A stretch of DNA of 64,000 nt. It comes from Streptomonospora wellingtoniae. GTDB lineage: Bacteria > Actinomycetota > Actinomycetes > Streptosporangiales > Streptosporangiaceae. Positions 42,438 through 51,088 of this stretch are shown in pieces. The stretch is taken from contig NZ_JAVREK010000024.1 in NCBI RefSeq assembly GCF_031845375.1, forward strand, positions 1-64,000, given 5' to 3'. Each line of letters starts with the position of its first letter. The first letter of the stretch is position 1. A model generated the notes under the pieces. That model was not told the origin of the DNA and made no database searches. It saw only the letters and a list, made by a program, of their open reading frames with translations. The position numbers and the translations under genes were made by a program.

Positions 42438-43355
42438 ATGGCCATGAGTGCGTTGACGTCGAAAATCGAGCAGCCGACCATGGACGACTACCCGACCCGC
42501 AAGGAGCAGACTCCGGCGCTGCTCTACCGCAAGGACCCCGCCGTCTACGGCGACGCGGCGAGCGGCCCGATCGACACCGAGACGCTGGCCTCCTATGACG
42601 CGAAGGGCTACCTGCAGATCGAGTCCCTGATCACCCGGGACGAGCTGGAGGCCTATCGCGCCGAGCTGGCACGGATCGGCTCCGACGACGAGCTGAAGAA
42701 GGATGAGCGCGTCGTCGTCGACCAGGCCTCCGACGAGGTTCGGTCCGTCTTCGAGGTGCACAGGATCAGTCCGGTCTTCGCCGAACTGGCGCGCGACCCG
42801 CGGCTCGTCGACCGCGCGCGCCAGATCCTGGGCTCCGACGTCTACATCCACCAGAGCCGTCTGAACCACGAGCCCGGGTTCTCGGGCACCGGCGCCTTCT
42901 GGAACTCCGACTTCGAGACCTGGCACGCCGAGGACGGCATGCCCCGGATGCGGGCAGTGGGCTTCTCCGTCGCGCTCGACGACGCCCACGGGCACAACGG
43001 CTCGCCGATGGTCATGCCGGGGTCGCACCGGACCTTCGTCTCCTGCGTCGGCGAGACCCCCGGGGATCACTACCGGGAGCCGCCCAAGCAGCAGGAGATC
43101 GGCACGCCCGACCAGAACAGCCTGTCGATCCTGGCCGAACAGCACGGCATCGACGTGCTGACCGGACCGGCGGGCGGGGCCCACATCCTCGACGCCAACT
43201 GCATGCACGGCTCCAGCGGCAACATCACGCCGTTCCCGCGCTCAAACGTGTTCGTCGTCTACAACAGCGTCGAGAACGCGTGCGAGGCGCCGTTCGCCGC
43301 CTCCGAGCCGCGGCCGCGTTACCTGGGCTCCCGCGACTTCACCCCGGTGGAATAG
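42438..43355 (+). CDS. ectD: Ectoine 5-hydroxylase EctD
   Basis: A 305-residue Fe(II)/2-oxoglutarate dioxygenase that makes 5-hydroxyectoine. The signature FWNSDFETWHAEDGMPRMRAVGFSVALDD contains the first iron-binding His and acidic ligand, and the distal His lies in LDANCMHGSSGNITPFPRSN. RLNHEPGFSGTGAFWNSDFETW also gives the 2-oxoglutarate/substrate pocket. Two close ATG codons (42438, 42444) are possible; AAGGAG lies rather far upstream at about 42417. It completes the ect operon and indicates that hydroxyectoine is also produced. Confidence 0.94.
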   Translation: MAMSALTSKIEQPTMDDYPTRKEQTPALLYRKDPAVYGDAASGPIDTETLASYDAKGYLQIESLITRDELEAYRAELARIGSDDELKKDERVVVDQASDEVRSVFEVHRISPVFAELARDPRLVDRARQILGSDVYIHQSRLNHEPGFSGTGAFWNSDFETWHAEDGMPRMRAVGFSVALDDAHGHNGSPMVMPGSHRTFVSCVGETPGDHYREPPKQQEIGTPDQNSLSILAEQHGIDVLTGPAGGAHILDANCMHGSSGNITPFPRSNVFVVYNSVENACEAPFAASEPRPRYLGSRDFTPVE

Positions 43356-43540
43356 CGGGGCCGGCCGAAGCGGGCGGGGCGCGGCCTCCGTGGCCCGATC
43401 GTTACGGGGCCGGACCCGGCCACGCGCAGCGATAACCAGTGCATAACGTGCTATTCCGACGCTGTTAGCCCTGCTCGATCATGGGCACGGAAGACGCAGG
43501 CGCCGGTTGGTGCCGGGCGCCCCGCGTGACCGGGGGTACT

Positions 43541-43639
43541 GAGACGGAGCCGCCCCCCTGACCCGGTCGGGATCCGTCTCTGGGCCACGCATGTCCGTAC
43601 CACCGCACGGCGCTCTCTCCCCGCACGGGAGGGAGCGCC
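43541..43639 (+). terminator. Two hairpins between ectD and ehuB
   Basis: Hairpin 1 pairs GAGACGGA (43541-43548) with TCCGTCTC (43573-43580). Hairpin 2 pairs GGCGCTCTCTCCC (43609-43621) with GGGAGGGAGCGCC (43627-43639), 13 pairs with one G-T, loop of five. They occupy the 328-bp spacer and may end the ect transcript or form the ehu leader. Confidence 0.6.
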
Positions 43640-43683
43640 GCGCTGTTCGCCTACCCCTTAGTTTCGCGACGAGGAGAGAAGCT

Positions 43684-44598
43684 ATGAGCAACAGCAGTCC
43701 CCTGGGGCCCCTCGGCCGCCGCGACCTGCTCCGCGCCGGCGGCGTCACCGCCGCAGCGCTGGCGGCGGGGCCGGGGCTTGCCGCGTGCTCACGCACCGAG
43801 CCCGCCGAGGGTCAGACCCTGCTGGAGAGCTTGCGCGAGAAGGGCACCATCAAGGCGGCGATCAACAACGAGCCCCCCTTCGGCTACAAGGACGACAACG
43901 GCCAGGTCACCGGCGAGGCGCCGGAGCTGCTGCGGGCCATCGCCAAGGAGATGGGCATCGACAAGATCGAAGCGGAGACGGTCAGCTGGGACGGGCTGAT
44001 CCCCGGCTTGAAGGCGGGCCGCTACGACGTCGTCGCCGCCGGCATGTACATCACGCCGGAGCGCTGCGCGGAGGTCGCCTTCGCGGAGCCCGACTACAAG
44101 GTCCTCGAAGCGTTCATGGTGCCCAAGGGCAACCCCAAGAAGCTTGAGACCTACCAGTCGATCGCCGAGAAGCCCGACGTCACGGTCGCGGTGCTCAACG
44201 CCTCGGTGGAGCAGAACTACGCCGAGGGAGCGGGGGTCAAGAAGAACCAGATGACCCTGGGCGACAACGCCGTGCAGATGCTCGACCTGCTGGAGAACGG
44301 CCGCGTGGACGCCGTGGGGCTGAGCACGTTCTCGCTGAACTACCAGATGGAGCAGCGCGGCATGCAGGACGGCTACGAGGTCACCGAGGGATTCACCCCG
44401 GTGGTCGACGGCGAGGAGGTCAAGCCCGCGGGCGGGTTCGCCTTCCGCAAGGAGAACAAGGAGTTCCTCGCGGAGTTCAACAAGGTCCTGGCCGACTTCA
44501 AGGAGAGCGGCCGGCTGACCGAGATCGGCAAGGAGTTCGGGTTCGACGAGGCCGCCCACCCCGGCGACCTCACCACCGAAGAGCTGTGCGCGGAGTAG
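43684..44598 (+). CDS. ehuB: Ectoine/hydroxyectoine-binding lipoprotein EhuB
   Basis: A 304-residue family-3 solute-binding protein. A twin-arginine signal (GRRDLLRAGGV) and a lipobox cysteine (GLAACSR, about residue 35) predict Tat-exported lipoprotein. The mature part has GTIKAAINNEPPFGYKDDNGQVTGEAPEL, then GLKAGRYDVVAAGMYITPERCAEVAFAEP, the EhuB-type ligand pocket region. GAGGAGA lies about 9 bases before ATG 43684. It directs ectoines to EhuCD; the order ectABCD-ehuBCDA supports that substrate. Confidence 0.88.
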   Translation: MSNSSPLGPLGRRDLLRAGGVTAAALAAGPGLAACSRTEPAEGQTLLESLREKGTIKAAINNEPPFGYKDDNGQVTGEAPELLRAIAKEMGIDKIEAETVSWDGLIPGLKAGRYDVVAAGMYITPERCAEVAFAEPDYKVLEAFMVPKGNPKKLETYQSIAEKPDVTVAVLNASVEQNYAEGAGVKKNQMTLGDNAVQMLDLLENGRVDAVGLSTFSLNYQMEQRGMQDGYEVTEGFTPVVDGEEVKPAGGFAFRKENKEFLAEFNKVLADFKESGRLTEIGKEFGFDEAAHPGDLTTEELCAE

Positions 44599-44607
44599 GG
44601 CCGCCCC

Positions 44608-45333
44608 GTGGAACTCTTCTTCAACAGGTTCCCGCTTTTCCTTGACGGGGCCCTCACGACTCTGCTGATCACCGTCCTGGGCTCGCTGCTGGCGTTCGTC
44701 CTGGCGATGGTGGTCGGCATCCTGGGCACGACGCGCAATGCGGCGGCGCGCGCCGTCGCCACCGCCTACACCGAGGCGTTTCGCGGTGTGGCGGCGCTGG
44801 TGCTGCTCTTCTGGTTCGCCTACGCGATCCCGCAGATCACGGCCTACGAACTGTCCCCGATGTTCGCCGGAATCCTGGCGCTGGGGCTGAACGTGGGCGC
44901 CTACGGGGCCGAAGTCGTCCGGGCGGCGATCAACGCGGTGCCCAGAGCCCAGACCGAGGCGACGATCGCGCTGAACATGTCGTGGCCTCGGCGGATGTGG
45001 CTGGTGCTGCTGCCGCAGGCGTGGGCCCAGATGCTGCCCACCTTCGGCAACCTGGTCATCGAGCTGATGAAGGCCTCGGCGATCGTGTCGCTGATCAACG
45101 TCGTCGACCTCACCCACGTCGCCGACGAGCTGCGGCAGACCACCGGTGAGACCATTCCGGCCTTCGTCAGCGCCCTCGTCATGTACTTCATCATCGCCCA
45201 GGTGCTGATCTTCGGAATGCGGATGCTGGAGCGCCAGGCCAACCGGCGGTTGGGCCGGGCGCCGGCCGGCGGCGGTCTGCTTTCCCTGATCCGCCCGCCG
45301 ACACCCGGAACGAAAGTGGGGGCGGCCAAGTGA
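44608..45333 (+). CDS. ehuC: Ectoine/hydroxyectoine ABC permease EhuC
   Basis: A 241-residue polar amino acid-type permease with about five hydrophobic helices. The N-terminal FLDGALTTLLITVLGSLLAFVLAMVVGILG and the EAA region ALNMSWPRRMWLVLLPQAWAQMLPTFGNLVIELMKASAIVSLI are typical of the HisM/GlnP family. GTG at 44608 is 9 bp after the ehuB stop. The stop overlaps the next gene by four bases. Confidence 0.87.
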   Translation: MELFFNRFPLFLDGALTTLLITVLGSLLAFVLAMVVGILGTTRNAAARAVATAYTEAFRGVAALVLLFWFAYAIPQITAYELSPMFAGILALGLNVGAYGAEVVRAAINAVPRAQTEATIALNMSWPRRMWLVLLPQAWAQMLPTFGNLVIELMKASAIVSLINVVDLTHVADELRQTTGETIPAFVSALVMYFIIAQVLIFGMRMLERQANRRLGRAPAGGGLLSLIRPPTPGTKVGAAK

Positions 45334-45968
45334 ACTGGGACACCGAGTTCGCGATCGGCATCATCCCGCAGCTGCTGCAAGGGCTGGTCGTGACCATCCA
45401 GGCGACGGTCATCGGCTACGTCGTGGCGCTGATCCTGGGCCTGCTCGTGGCCGTCCTGCGCAGGGTCGACTACGTCGGCCCGGTGGTCTTCGCGGTCTTC
45501 GAGTTCATCCGGACCACGCCGCTGCTGGTGCAGCTGCTGTTCGTGTTCGCGCTGGCACCGCCGAGTATCACCCCGCTGACCATCGGCATCACGGTGATGG
45601 GCGTGCACTACGCGGCCTACACCGCCGAGGTCTACCGTTCGGGGATCGAGGGCGTGGCCAAGGGCCAATGGGAAGCCTGCCGGGCGCTGAGCCTGCCGCC
45701 GATCCGGGTGTGGGGCGCCGTAGTGCTGCCGCAGGCCATCCGCAAGGTCATCCCGGCCCTGGGCAACTACCTCATCTCCATGTTCAAGGACACGCCCTAC
45801 CTGTTCGCCATCACCGTGCCCGAGATGATGTTCGTGGCCAAGGCGATCGGCACCGAGTCCTTCCGCAGCATGGAGGCCTACACACTGGCGGGACTGTTCT
45901 TCCTGGCCGTGAGCATCCCCTCCGCGGTCATCATCCGACGTCTGGAGCGCCGATATGCAGCAGTCTGA
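45330..45968 (+). CDS. ehuD: Ectoine/hydroxyectoine ABC permease EhuD
   Basis: A 212-residue permease of the same family. It starts FAIGIIPQLLQGLVVTIQATVIGYVVALILGLLVAVLRR and carries CRALSLPPIRVWGAVVLPQAIRKVIPALGNYLISMFKDTPYLFAIT as its EAA region. It pairs with EhuC. GTG at 45330 overlaps ehuC by four bases and the 3' end overlaps ehuA by 14 bases, consistent with coupled translation. Confidence 0.87.
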   Translation: MNWDTEFAIGIIPQLLQGLVVTIQATVIGYVVALILGLLVAVLRRVDYVGPVVFAVFEFIRTTPLLVQLLFVFALAPPSITPLTIGITVMGVHYAAYTAEVYRSGIEGVAKGQWEACRALSLPPIRVWGAVVLPQAIRKVIPALGNYLISMFKDTPYLFAITVPEMMFVAKAIGTESFRSMEAYTLAGLFFLAVSIPSAVIIRRLERRYAAV

Positions 45969-46803
45969 GAGTACGGAGACCGCCGGCGTGCAGTCCGCGC
46001 AGGAGGCACCCGAGGCACCCGAGGCACCCGGCAAGGAGATCATCCGGTTCGACAAGGTGGTCAAGCAGTACGGCAGCAATGTCGTGCTCAACGAGCTGGA
46101 CTTCCGCGTCGAGCCGGGGGAGCGGGTCACGCTCATCGGCCCCAGCGGGTCGGGCAAGACGACGATCCTGCGCCTGCTCATGACGCTGGAGCACATCAAC
46201 GGCGGCGTCATCTGGGTCAACGGCCGGCCGCTGTCGCACATGGAGCGCGGCGGCAGGCTGGTGAAGGCCAACGAGGGCTACCTGCGCCGCGCACGCCAGA
46301 GCATCGGGATGGTCTTCCAGCAGTTCAACCTGTTCCCGAACATGAGCGTGCGCAAGAACATCACCGAAGGCCCCGTGCACAGCCTCGGCGTCGACAAGGC
46401 CGAGGCCAACCACCGGGCCGAGGAGCTGCTGGACCTGGTGGGGCTGAGCGACAAGATCGACGCCCACCCCACGCAGCTCTCCGGCGGCCAGCAGCAGCGC
46501 GTGGCGATCGCCCGCGCTCTGGCCATGCGGCCGCAGATCCTGCTGCTGGACGAGGTCACCTCGGCGCTTGACCCCGAGCTCGTCGCCGGCGTGCTGGACG
46601 TGCTGCGCAACATCGCGCAGACCACCGACATCACCATGCTGTGCGTGACCCACGAGATGAGTTTCGCGCGCGACGTCTCGCACCGGGTGCTGATGTTCGA
46701 CCAGGGCCAGGTCGCAGAAGAGGGCCCGCCCGACCAGATCTTCGGCGACCCCCAGGAGGACCGCACCAAGCAGTTCCTCAAGGCCGTGCTCGAACACGGC
46801 TGA
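45955..46803 (+). CDS. ehuA: Ectoine/hydroxyectoine ABC ATPase EhuA
   Basis: A 282-residue ATPase of the polar amino acid group. Walker A GPSGSGKTT, Q-loop VFQQFNLFPNMSV, signature LSGGQQQR, Walker B LLLDEVTSALDPE and switch THEMSFARDVS are all intact. The N-terminus carries a short EAPEAPEAP repeat of no evident function. It powers EhuBCD. A 17-bp hairpin follows 12 bp after the stop. Confidence 0.88.
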   Translation: MQQSESTETAGVQSAQEAPEAPEAPGKEIIRFDKVVKQYGSNVVLNELDFRVEPGERVTLIGPSGSGKTTILRLLMTLEHINGGVIWVNGRPLSHMERGGRLVKANEGYLRRARQSIGMVFQQFNLFPNMSVRKNITEGPVHSLGVDKAEANHRAEELLDLVGLSDKIDAHPTQLSGGQQQRVAIARALAMRPQILLLDEVTSALDPELVAGVLDVLRNIAQTTDITMLCVTHEMSFARDVSHRVLMFDQGQVAEEGPPDQIFGDPQEDRTKQFLKAVLEHG

Positions 46804-46815
46804 CCCTGCCCGACC

Positions 46816-46858
46816 CGGCGCGGCTCCCTGCACCCCCTCCCTGCAGGGAGCCGTGCCG
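46816..46858 (+). terminator. 17-bp hairpin ending the ehu operon
   Basis: 46816-46832 pairs with 46842-46858 over 17 positions with one G-T pair, and the loop is nine bases. It starts 12 bp after the ehuA stop. Confidence 0.72.
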
Positions 46859-47094
46859 CGGCGGTTCCGCGGCGCCCCCTGCGCCTCGCGGCTGCTCTGC
46901 GCTGCCTTTCCCCCGCCCTCCCGCCGGCGTTCGACTCCTCCTCGCGCGCCGCCGCGTCAGCGCTTCCGCGGCTGCCGTACCGCGACTTTCCTCAGCGGAA
47001 AGTAAAAAAACGGAGAGTAACGACATACCGTTGCCATTGCGTCACCTTTCCCTCCATAGAGGAGAGACTGAAGGCCTGAACTGGGGGGAGGCCG

Positions 47095-48018
47095 GTGGCG
47101 AAGGCATTCGGACGGTTGCTGAGGTGGCTCGCCGCGGCGGGGGTGGCGGCCCTGGCTGCCGTGTCCGTCGCCGTCTGGCCCACGCCGCTGCACGGCGGCG
47201 CAGTCGGGGCGGCCACGCACGGTGCGCTACTGGCCCCGATGGTGACCGGCATCGCGGTCGCCGCGCTGCTCGCCGACGGGACCCAGCGCAGGAGGCTCGA
47301 CAAGCGGGTGCGGGCGTCCCTGGAAGGGCATTCGATGCCCTACGAGCTGACCTGGCTCTTCCTGTTGCTCGCCGTCTTCCTCGTGGCCACCCTCGGGGTC
47401 TCCTATTTCGCCGAGATCTTCTTACCGGGCGTGAGCTGGGAGGTGATGATGCCTCCCGTGCGCATCCTGTTCCTGTTCGTGCTCCCGCTGATCGTGGTGG
47501 ACCTCGGCGGGTTCACGATCACCGGTTACAGCACGGTGATGCCTTCGGTGGCGATGCGGGTGACCGAGGGCTGGCGGTGGATGGGGCTCGTCCCCGGCGC
47601 CGTGGTGGTGGCCCTGTCCGTATTCGCGACATCGCGGTTCGTCGAGTCCCCGGTGCCCGGTCCGGTGGTCGCGGCCGCGGCCGTGCTGGCGATCGTGGCC
47701 GCAGTGTCGGTACCCGAGGAGATCTTCTTCCGCGCTCTGGTGCAGACGCGCCTGGAATGCGTGGTCGGCCGCTGGCCCGGAATCCTGCTGTCGGTCGCGC
47801 TGTTTACGACCGTCAGCGTGTTCCTGTCGGAGTACGGCGACTTCTCGTCCGAGTCCGAGCTGGTCGACTTCAACGTCGGGCACGCCGCGGTGTTCTACAC
47901 GGTCGTCGGGCTGCTGATGAGCTACATCTGGGCGTCGTACCGCAATATCTGGCTGAACATCCTGTTGCGCAGCGCCATCGTGCTGCTCCGGGTCCTGCCG
48001 GCGCTGCAGCTCATGTAG
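47095..48018 (+). CDS. CPBP-like (Abi) intramembrane protein, histidine motifs not conserved
   Basis: A 307-residue membrane protein with about eight hydrophobic segments. The segment PEEIFFRALVQTRLE carries the EExxxR motif of CPBP intramembrane metalloproteases. The family's later His motifs are not apparent: the following helix reads LLSVALFTTVSVFLSEYG and the last motif region SYRNIWLNILLRS has Asn but no His. Protease activity is therefore doubtful. GTG at 47095 has GGGGGGAG close upstream. The 291-bp spacer before it contains a 7-bp ACTTTCC/GGAAAGT hairpin (46983-47001) beside an A-run. Confidence 0.65.
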   Translation: MAKAFGRLLRWLAAAGVAALAAVSVAVWPTPLHGGAVGAATHGALLAPMVTGIAVAALLADGTQRRRLDKRVRASLEGHSMPYELTWLFLLLAVFLVATLGVSYFAEIFLPGVSWEVMMPPVRILFLFVLPLIVVDLGGFTITGYSTVMPSVAMRVTEGWRWMGLVPGAVVVALSVFATSRFVESPVPGPVVAAAAVLAIVAAVSVPEEIFFRALVQTRLECVVGRWPGILLSVALFTTVSVFLSEYGDFSSESELVDFNVGHAAVFYTVVGLLMSYIWASYRNIWLNILLRSAIVLLRVLPALQLM

Positions 48019-48118
48019 CGACCGCGCGCGGCGTAGTACCGGGTGGCCGGATCCGGCCCCGGACAGGCGGTTGCGCGCTGGGACAATGGCCGGGAGACCC
48101 CGTTACGGCAGGAGGACG

Positions 48119-48802
48119 ATGAACCCGCCGGCCCACCCCCGCATCCTCACCGACGACCTGCTGCTGCTCGCCTACCGGCCCGACACGGGGCGCCCCATGG
48201 TCGACGCCAACCGGCTGCAGTGCGGTCTGGCCGGCGCCCTGATCGCCGAGACCGTGCTGGCCGGGACGGCCTCGCTCGACGACGGCGGGCACCTGCGCGC
48301 GTCCGGCCGCCACCGCACCGGCGACCCCGATGTCGACGGCGCCGTCGAGCAGATCGCCTCCCAGCCCAAGGCGCGGAAGGCCAAGTGGTGGGTGCAGCGA
48401 ATGAACAAGGGCGCGCTGCGCAAGCGGCTCCTGGGCCGCGCCGTGTCCGTGGGCGCCCTGGCGCACGAGCAGGGCCGCGCCCTGGGGATCTTCCCGACCG
48501 ACGACTACCGCCCGGCCCGGCCGGGAAGCCGCGAGGAGGCCGTCGAACGGCTCCGCTCGGTGCTGACGGGCCGCAGCAGGCCGGACCCCCGCTCGGCGGC
48601 ACTGGTCGCGCTGGTCGGCGCTGTCAGGCTGGACGCCAAGCTGTTCCCCGACATCCCGGGCGGCGACCGGCGCCGCCGCATCAAGGCGGCCATGGCGGGC
48701 GACGACATCGGGCGCGCGGTGCGCGACGTGATCCAGTCGATCGAGGGCGCCGTCGTCGCCGCGGTCGCCGCCGGCGGGGCGGCCGCCGGAGGGGGAAGCT
48801 GA
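48119..48802 (+). CDS. GPP34 (GOLPH3-like) family protein
   Basis: A 227-residue protein of the GPP34/GOLPH3 family. It has the start LTDDLLLLAYRPDTGRP, CGLAGALIAETVLAG, a central segment KWWVQRMNKGALRKRLLGRAVSVGAL and a C-terminal helix ending in an Ala/Gly-rich tail. Eukaryotic GOLPH3 binds phosphoinositides and glycosyltransferases at the Golgi; the role of the widespread actinobacterial versions is largely unknown. ATG at 48119 has GGAGG 5 bases upstream. It stands alone between a membrane protein gene and ppk1. Confidence 0.82.
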   Translation: MNPPAHPRILTDDLLLLAYRPDTGRPMVDANRLQCGLAGALIAETVLAGTASLDDGGHLRASGRHRTGDPDVDGAVEQIASQPKARKAKWWVQRMNKGALRKRLLGRAVSVGALAHEQGRALGIFPTDDYRPARPGSREEAVERLRSVLTGRSRPDPRSAALVALVGAVRLDAKLFPDIPGGDRRRRIKAAMAGDDIGRAVRDVIQSIEGAVVAAVAAGGAAAGGGS

Positions 48803-49000
48803 CGCGCGGGCGCCGTTGCGTCCCGCGTCGCCCCATGTGACGGAGATTTCCACTTACGTCCTCATATCGGCGTTCGCGACGTCCTGAGCGGGAACAATCC
48901 CGAGATCGGTACGGGCGCGGGCAGCGGCCTGCCGGTCCGCGTCACCGCGCGGACACCGGGTGGCCGACCCGCATTCAGCGGAATGGGGGAACCTGCCGGC

Positions 49001-51088
49001 GTGAGTGCTGAACCGGTTGCTACGGGACAAAGCGGCGATCTTCCCGCTGATCGCTTCCTCGACCGCGAGGAGGGCTGGCTGCGGTTCAACCAGCGGGTCC
49101 TGGAACTGGCCGAGGACGCGCAGATCCCACTGCTGGAGCGCACCCGCTTCCTGGCGATCTTCTCCGGCAACCTGGACGAGTTCTTCATGGTCCGCGTCGC
49201 CGGGCTCAAGCGGCGCCTGGCAACCGGCGTGGCCGTCACCTCCGCCACCCGCCACCACCCCGGCGAAGTGCTTCAGCGCGTCTCCGACGCTTCCCGCGAG
49301 CTGATGCAGCGCCAGGCGCGGTGCCTGCACGATTCGGTGGCGCCCGCGCTGGCCGACACCGGCATCCGCATCGTGCGCTGGGACGAGCTCGGCGCCGACG
49401 AGCGGACGCGAATGCAGACCCTCTTCCACAGCTCTGTGTACCCCCTGCTCACCCCCTTCGCCGTCGACCCCGCGCACCCCTTCCCCTACATCTCCGGCCG
49501 TTCGCTCAACCTCGCGGTCACCGTCCGCGACCCCCGGACCGGGCGGACGATGTTCGCCCGCGTCAAGATGCCCTCGGCGCTGCCGCGCTTCATCGACCTC
49601 GGCGGCGACCGGTTCGTGCCCACCGAGGACGTCGTCGCGGGCCATCTGCCCGTGCTGTTCGAAGGTATGGAGGTGATGGAGCACCACGCCTTCCGCGTGA
49701 CCCGCAACGCCGACCTGGAGGTCGACGAGGACGAGGCCGACGACCTCGTGCAGGCCCTGGAGAACGAGCTGCGGCGGCGCCGCTTCGGCCCGCTCGTGCG
49801 TCTGGAGGTCGAGCGGACCATCTCCGAGGACGTCCTGGACATCCTGCGCCGCGAGCTGGGTGCCGAGGAGCGCGAGGTCTACCGGGTGCCGGGACCGCTC
49901 GACCTCGCCGGGCTGGATCAGATCGCCGACCTCCCGCGCCCGGAGCTGCGGTTCCCCCCGGTGGCGCCGGCCGAGCCCCCCGCCCTGGCCCAGGACGGCT
50001 TCTTCGACGCCGTCCGCAGCGGCGAGCTTCTGATCCACCACCCCTACGAGTCCTTCACCACCACGACCGAGCGGTTCCTCGCCTTGGCCGCCGCCGACCC
50101 CGAAGTGGTCGCGGTGAAGCAGACCCTCTACCGCACCAGCGGAGACTCCCCGATCGTGGAGTCCCTCATCGAGGCCGCCCGCGCCGGCAAGGAGGTCGTG
50201 GTCCTCGTCGAGATCAAGGCGCGGTTCGACGAACAGAACAACATCCGCTGGGCGCGCAAGCTCGAAGAGGCGGGCTGCCACGTCGTCTACGGCGTCGTCG
50301 GCCTGAAGACCCACTGCAAGCTCGCCCTGGTCGTGCGCCGCGACGACGACGGCGTATTGCGCCGGTACTGCCACGTCGGCACCGGCAACTACAACCCCGG
50401 CACCGCCCGCGTCTACGAGGACTTCGGGCTCCTCAGCGCCGAACCCCAGGTCGGCGAGGACCTCAGCGACCTCTTCAACCACCTCACCGGCTTCTCCCGC
50501 AAGTCCGAGTACCGCCGGCTGATGGTGGCGCCCACCGGACTGCGCGAGGGACTGCTGCGCAGCATCCGCCGTGAGATGGCCGGCCACGCGCACGGCGCAC
50601 CCGCCCGCATCCGGATCAAGGTCAACTCCCTGGTCGACGAGGAGATCGTCGACGCCCTCTACGAGGCCTCGCGGGCGGGCGTGCCCGTCGACCTGTGGGT
50701 GCGCGGCAGCTGCGTCCTGCGGCCCGGCCTGGAGGGGGTATCCGAGACGATCCGGGTGCGCAGTATCCTCGGACGATTCCTGGAACACTCCAGGATCTTC
50801 GTCTTCGAGAACGGAGGGCAACCGCAGGTGTGGATCGGCAGCGCCGACCTCATGCCGCGCAACCTGGACCGGCGGGTCGAGGCGCTGATCAGGATCGAGG
50901 ATCCCGCCCAGCGCGCCCGCCTGGTGGAGCTGATGGACCTGGCCATGGCCGACGGCACCGCCTCGTGGCGGATGGCGTCCGACGGCACCTGGGACCGGGC
51001 CACCCGCGACGGCGCGGGCGAGCGGCTCCTGGAACCGCAGAGTGCGCTGCGCAGCGACCGCCGCCTGCGGTCCGTAGCAGATGGCTGA
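49001..51088 (+). CDS. ppk1: Polyphosphate kinase Ppk1
   Basis: A kinase of about 695 residues that polymerises ATP gamma-phosphate into polyphosphate. All four domains are recognisable: the N-terminal helical start (DRFLDREEGWLRFNQRVLELAED), the head domain with NLDEFFMVRVAGLKRR, and two phospholipase-D-like catalytic domains containing HHPYESFTTTTERF, KQTLYRTSGDSPIV, GLKTHCKLALV with the phosphoryl-accepting His region, CHVGTGNYNPGTA and IWIGS-type WIGSADLMPRNLDRR. GTG at 49001 has GGGGGA 10 bases upstream; an ATG at 48983 is an alternative. The stop overlaps mutT1. Confidence 0.93.
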   Translation: MSAEPVATGQSGDLPADRFLDREEGWLRFNQRVLELAEDAQIPLLERTRFLAIFSGNLDEFFMVRVAGLKRRLATGVAVTSATRHHPGEVLQRVSDASRELMQRQARCLHDSVAPALADTGIRIVRWDELGADERTRMQTLFHSSVYPLLTPFAVDPAHPFPYISGRSLNLAVTVRDPRTGRTMFARVKMPSALPRFIDLGGDRFVPTEDVVAGHLPVLFEGMEVMEHHAFRVTRNADLEVDEDEADDLVQALENELRRRRFGPLVRLEVERTISEDVLDILRRELGAEEREVYRVPGPLDLAGLDQIADLPRPELRFPPVAPAEPPALAQDGFFDAVRSGELLIHHPYESFTTTTERFLALAAADPEVVAVKQTLYRTSGDSPIVESLIEAARAGKEVVVLVEIKARFDEQNNIRWARKLEEAGCHVVYGVVGLKTHCKLALVVRRDDDGVLRRYCHVGTGNYNPGTARVYEDFGLLSAEPQVGEDLSDLFNHLTGFSRKSEYRRLMVAPTGLREGLLRSIRREMAGHAHGAPARIRIKVNSLVDEEIVDALYEASRAGVPVDLWVRGSCVLRPGLEGVSETIRVRSILGRFLEHSRIFVFENGGQPQVWIGSADLMPRNLDRRVEALIRIEDPAQRARLVELMDLAMADGTASWRMASDGTWDRATRDGAGERLLEPQSALRSDRRLRSVADG

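Noticed and set aside
46983..47001. ACTTTCC/GGAAAGT hairpin next to an A-run as a terminator
   Set aside because: The A-run follows on the plus strand, so neither strand has a hairpin followed by T.
48803..48982. PHO box upstream of ppk1
   Set aside because: PhoP control of ppk is known in Streptomyces, but I could not find tandem GTTCACC-like units here.
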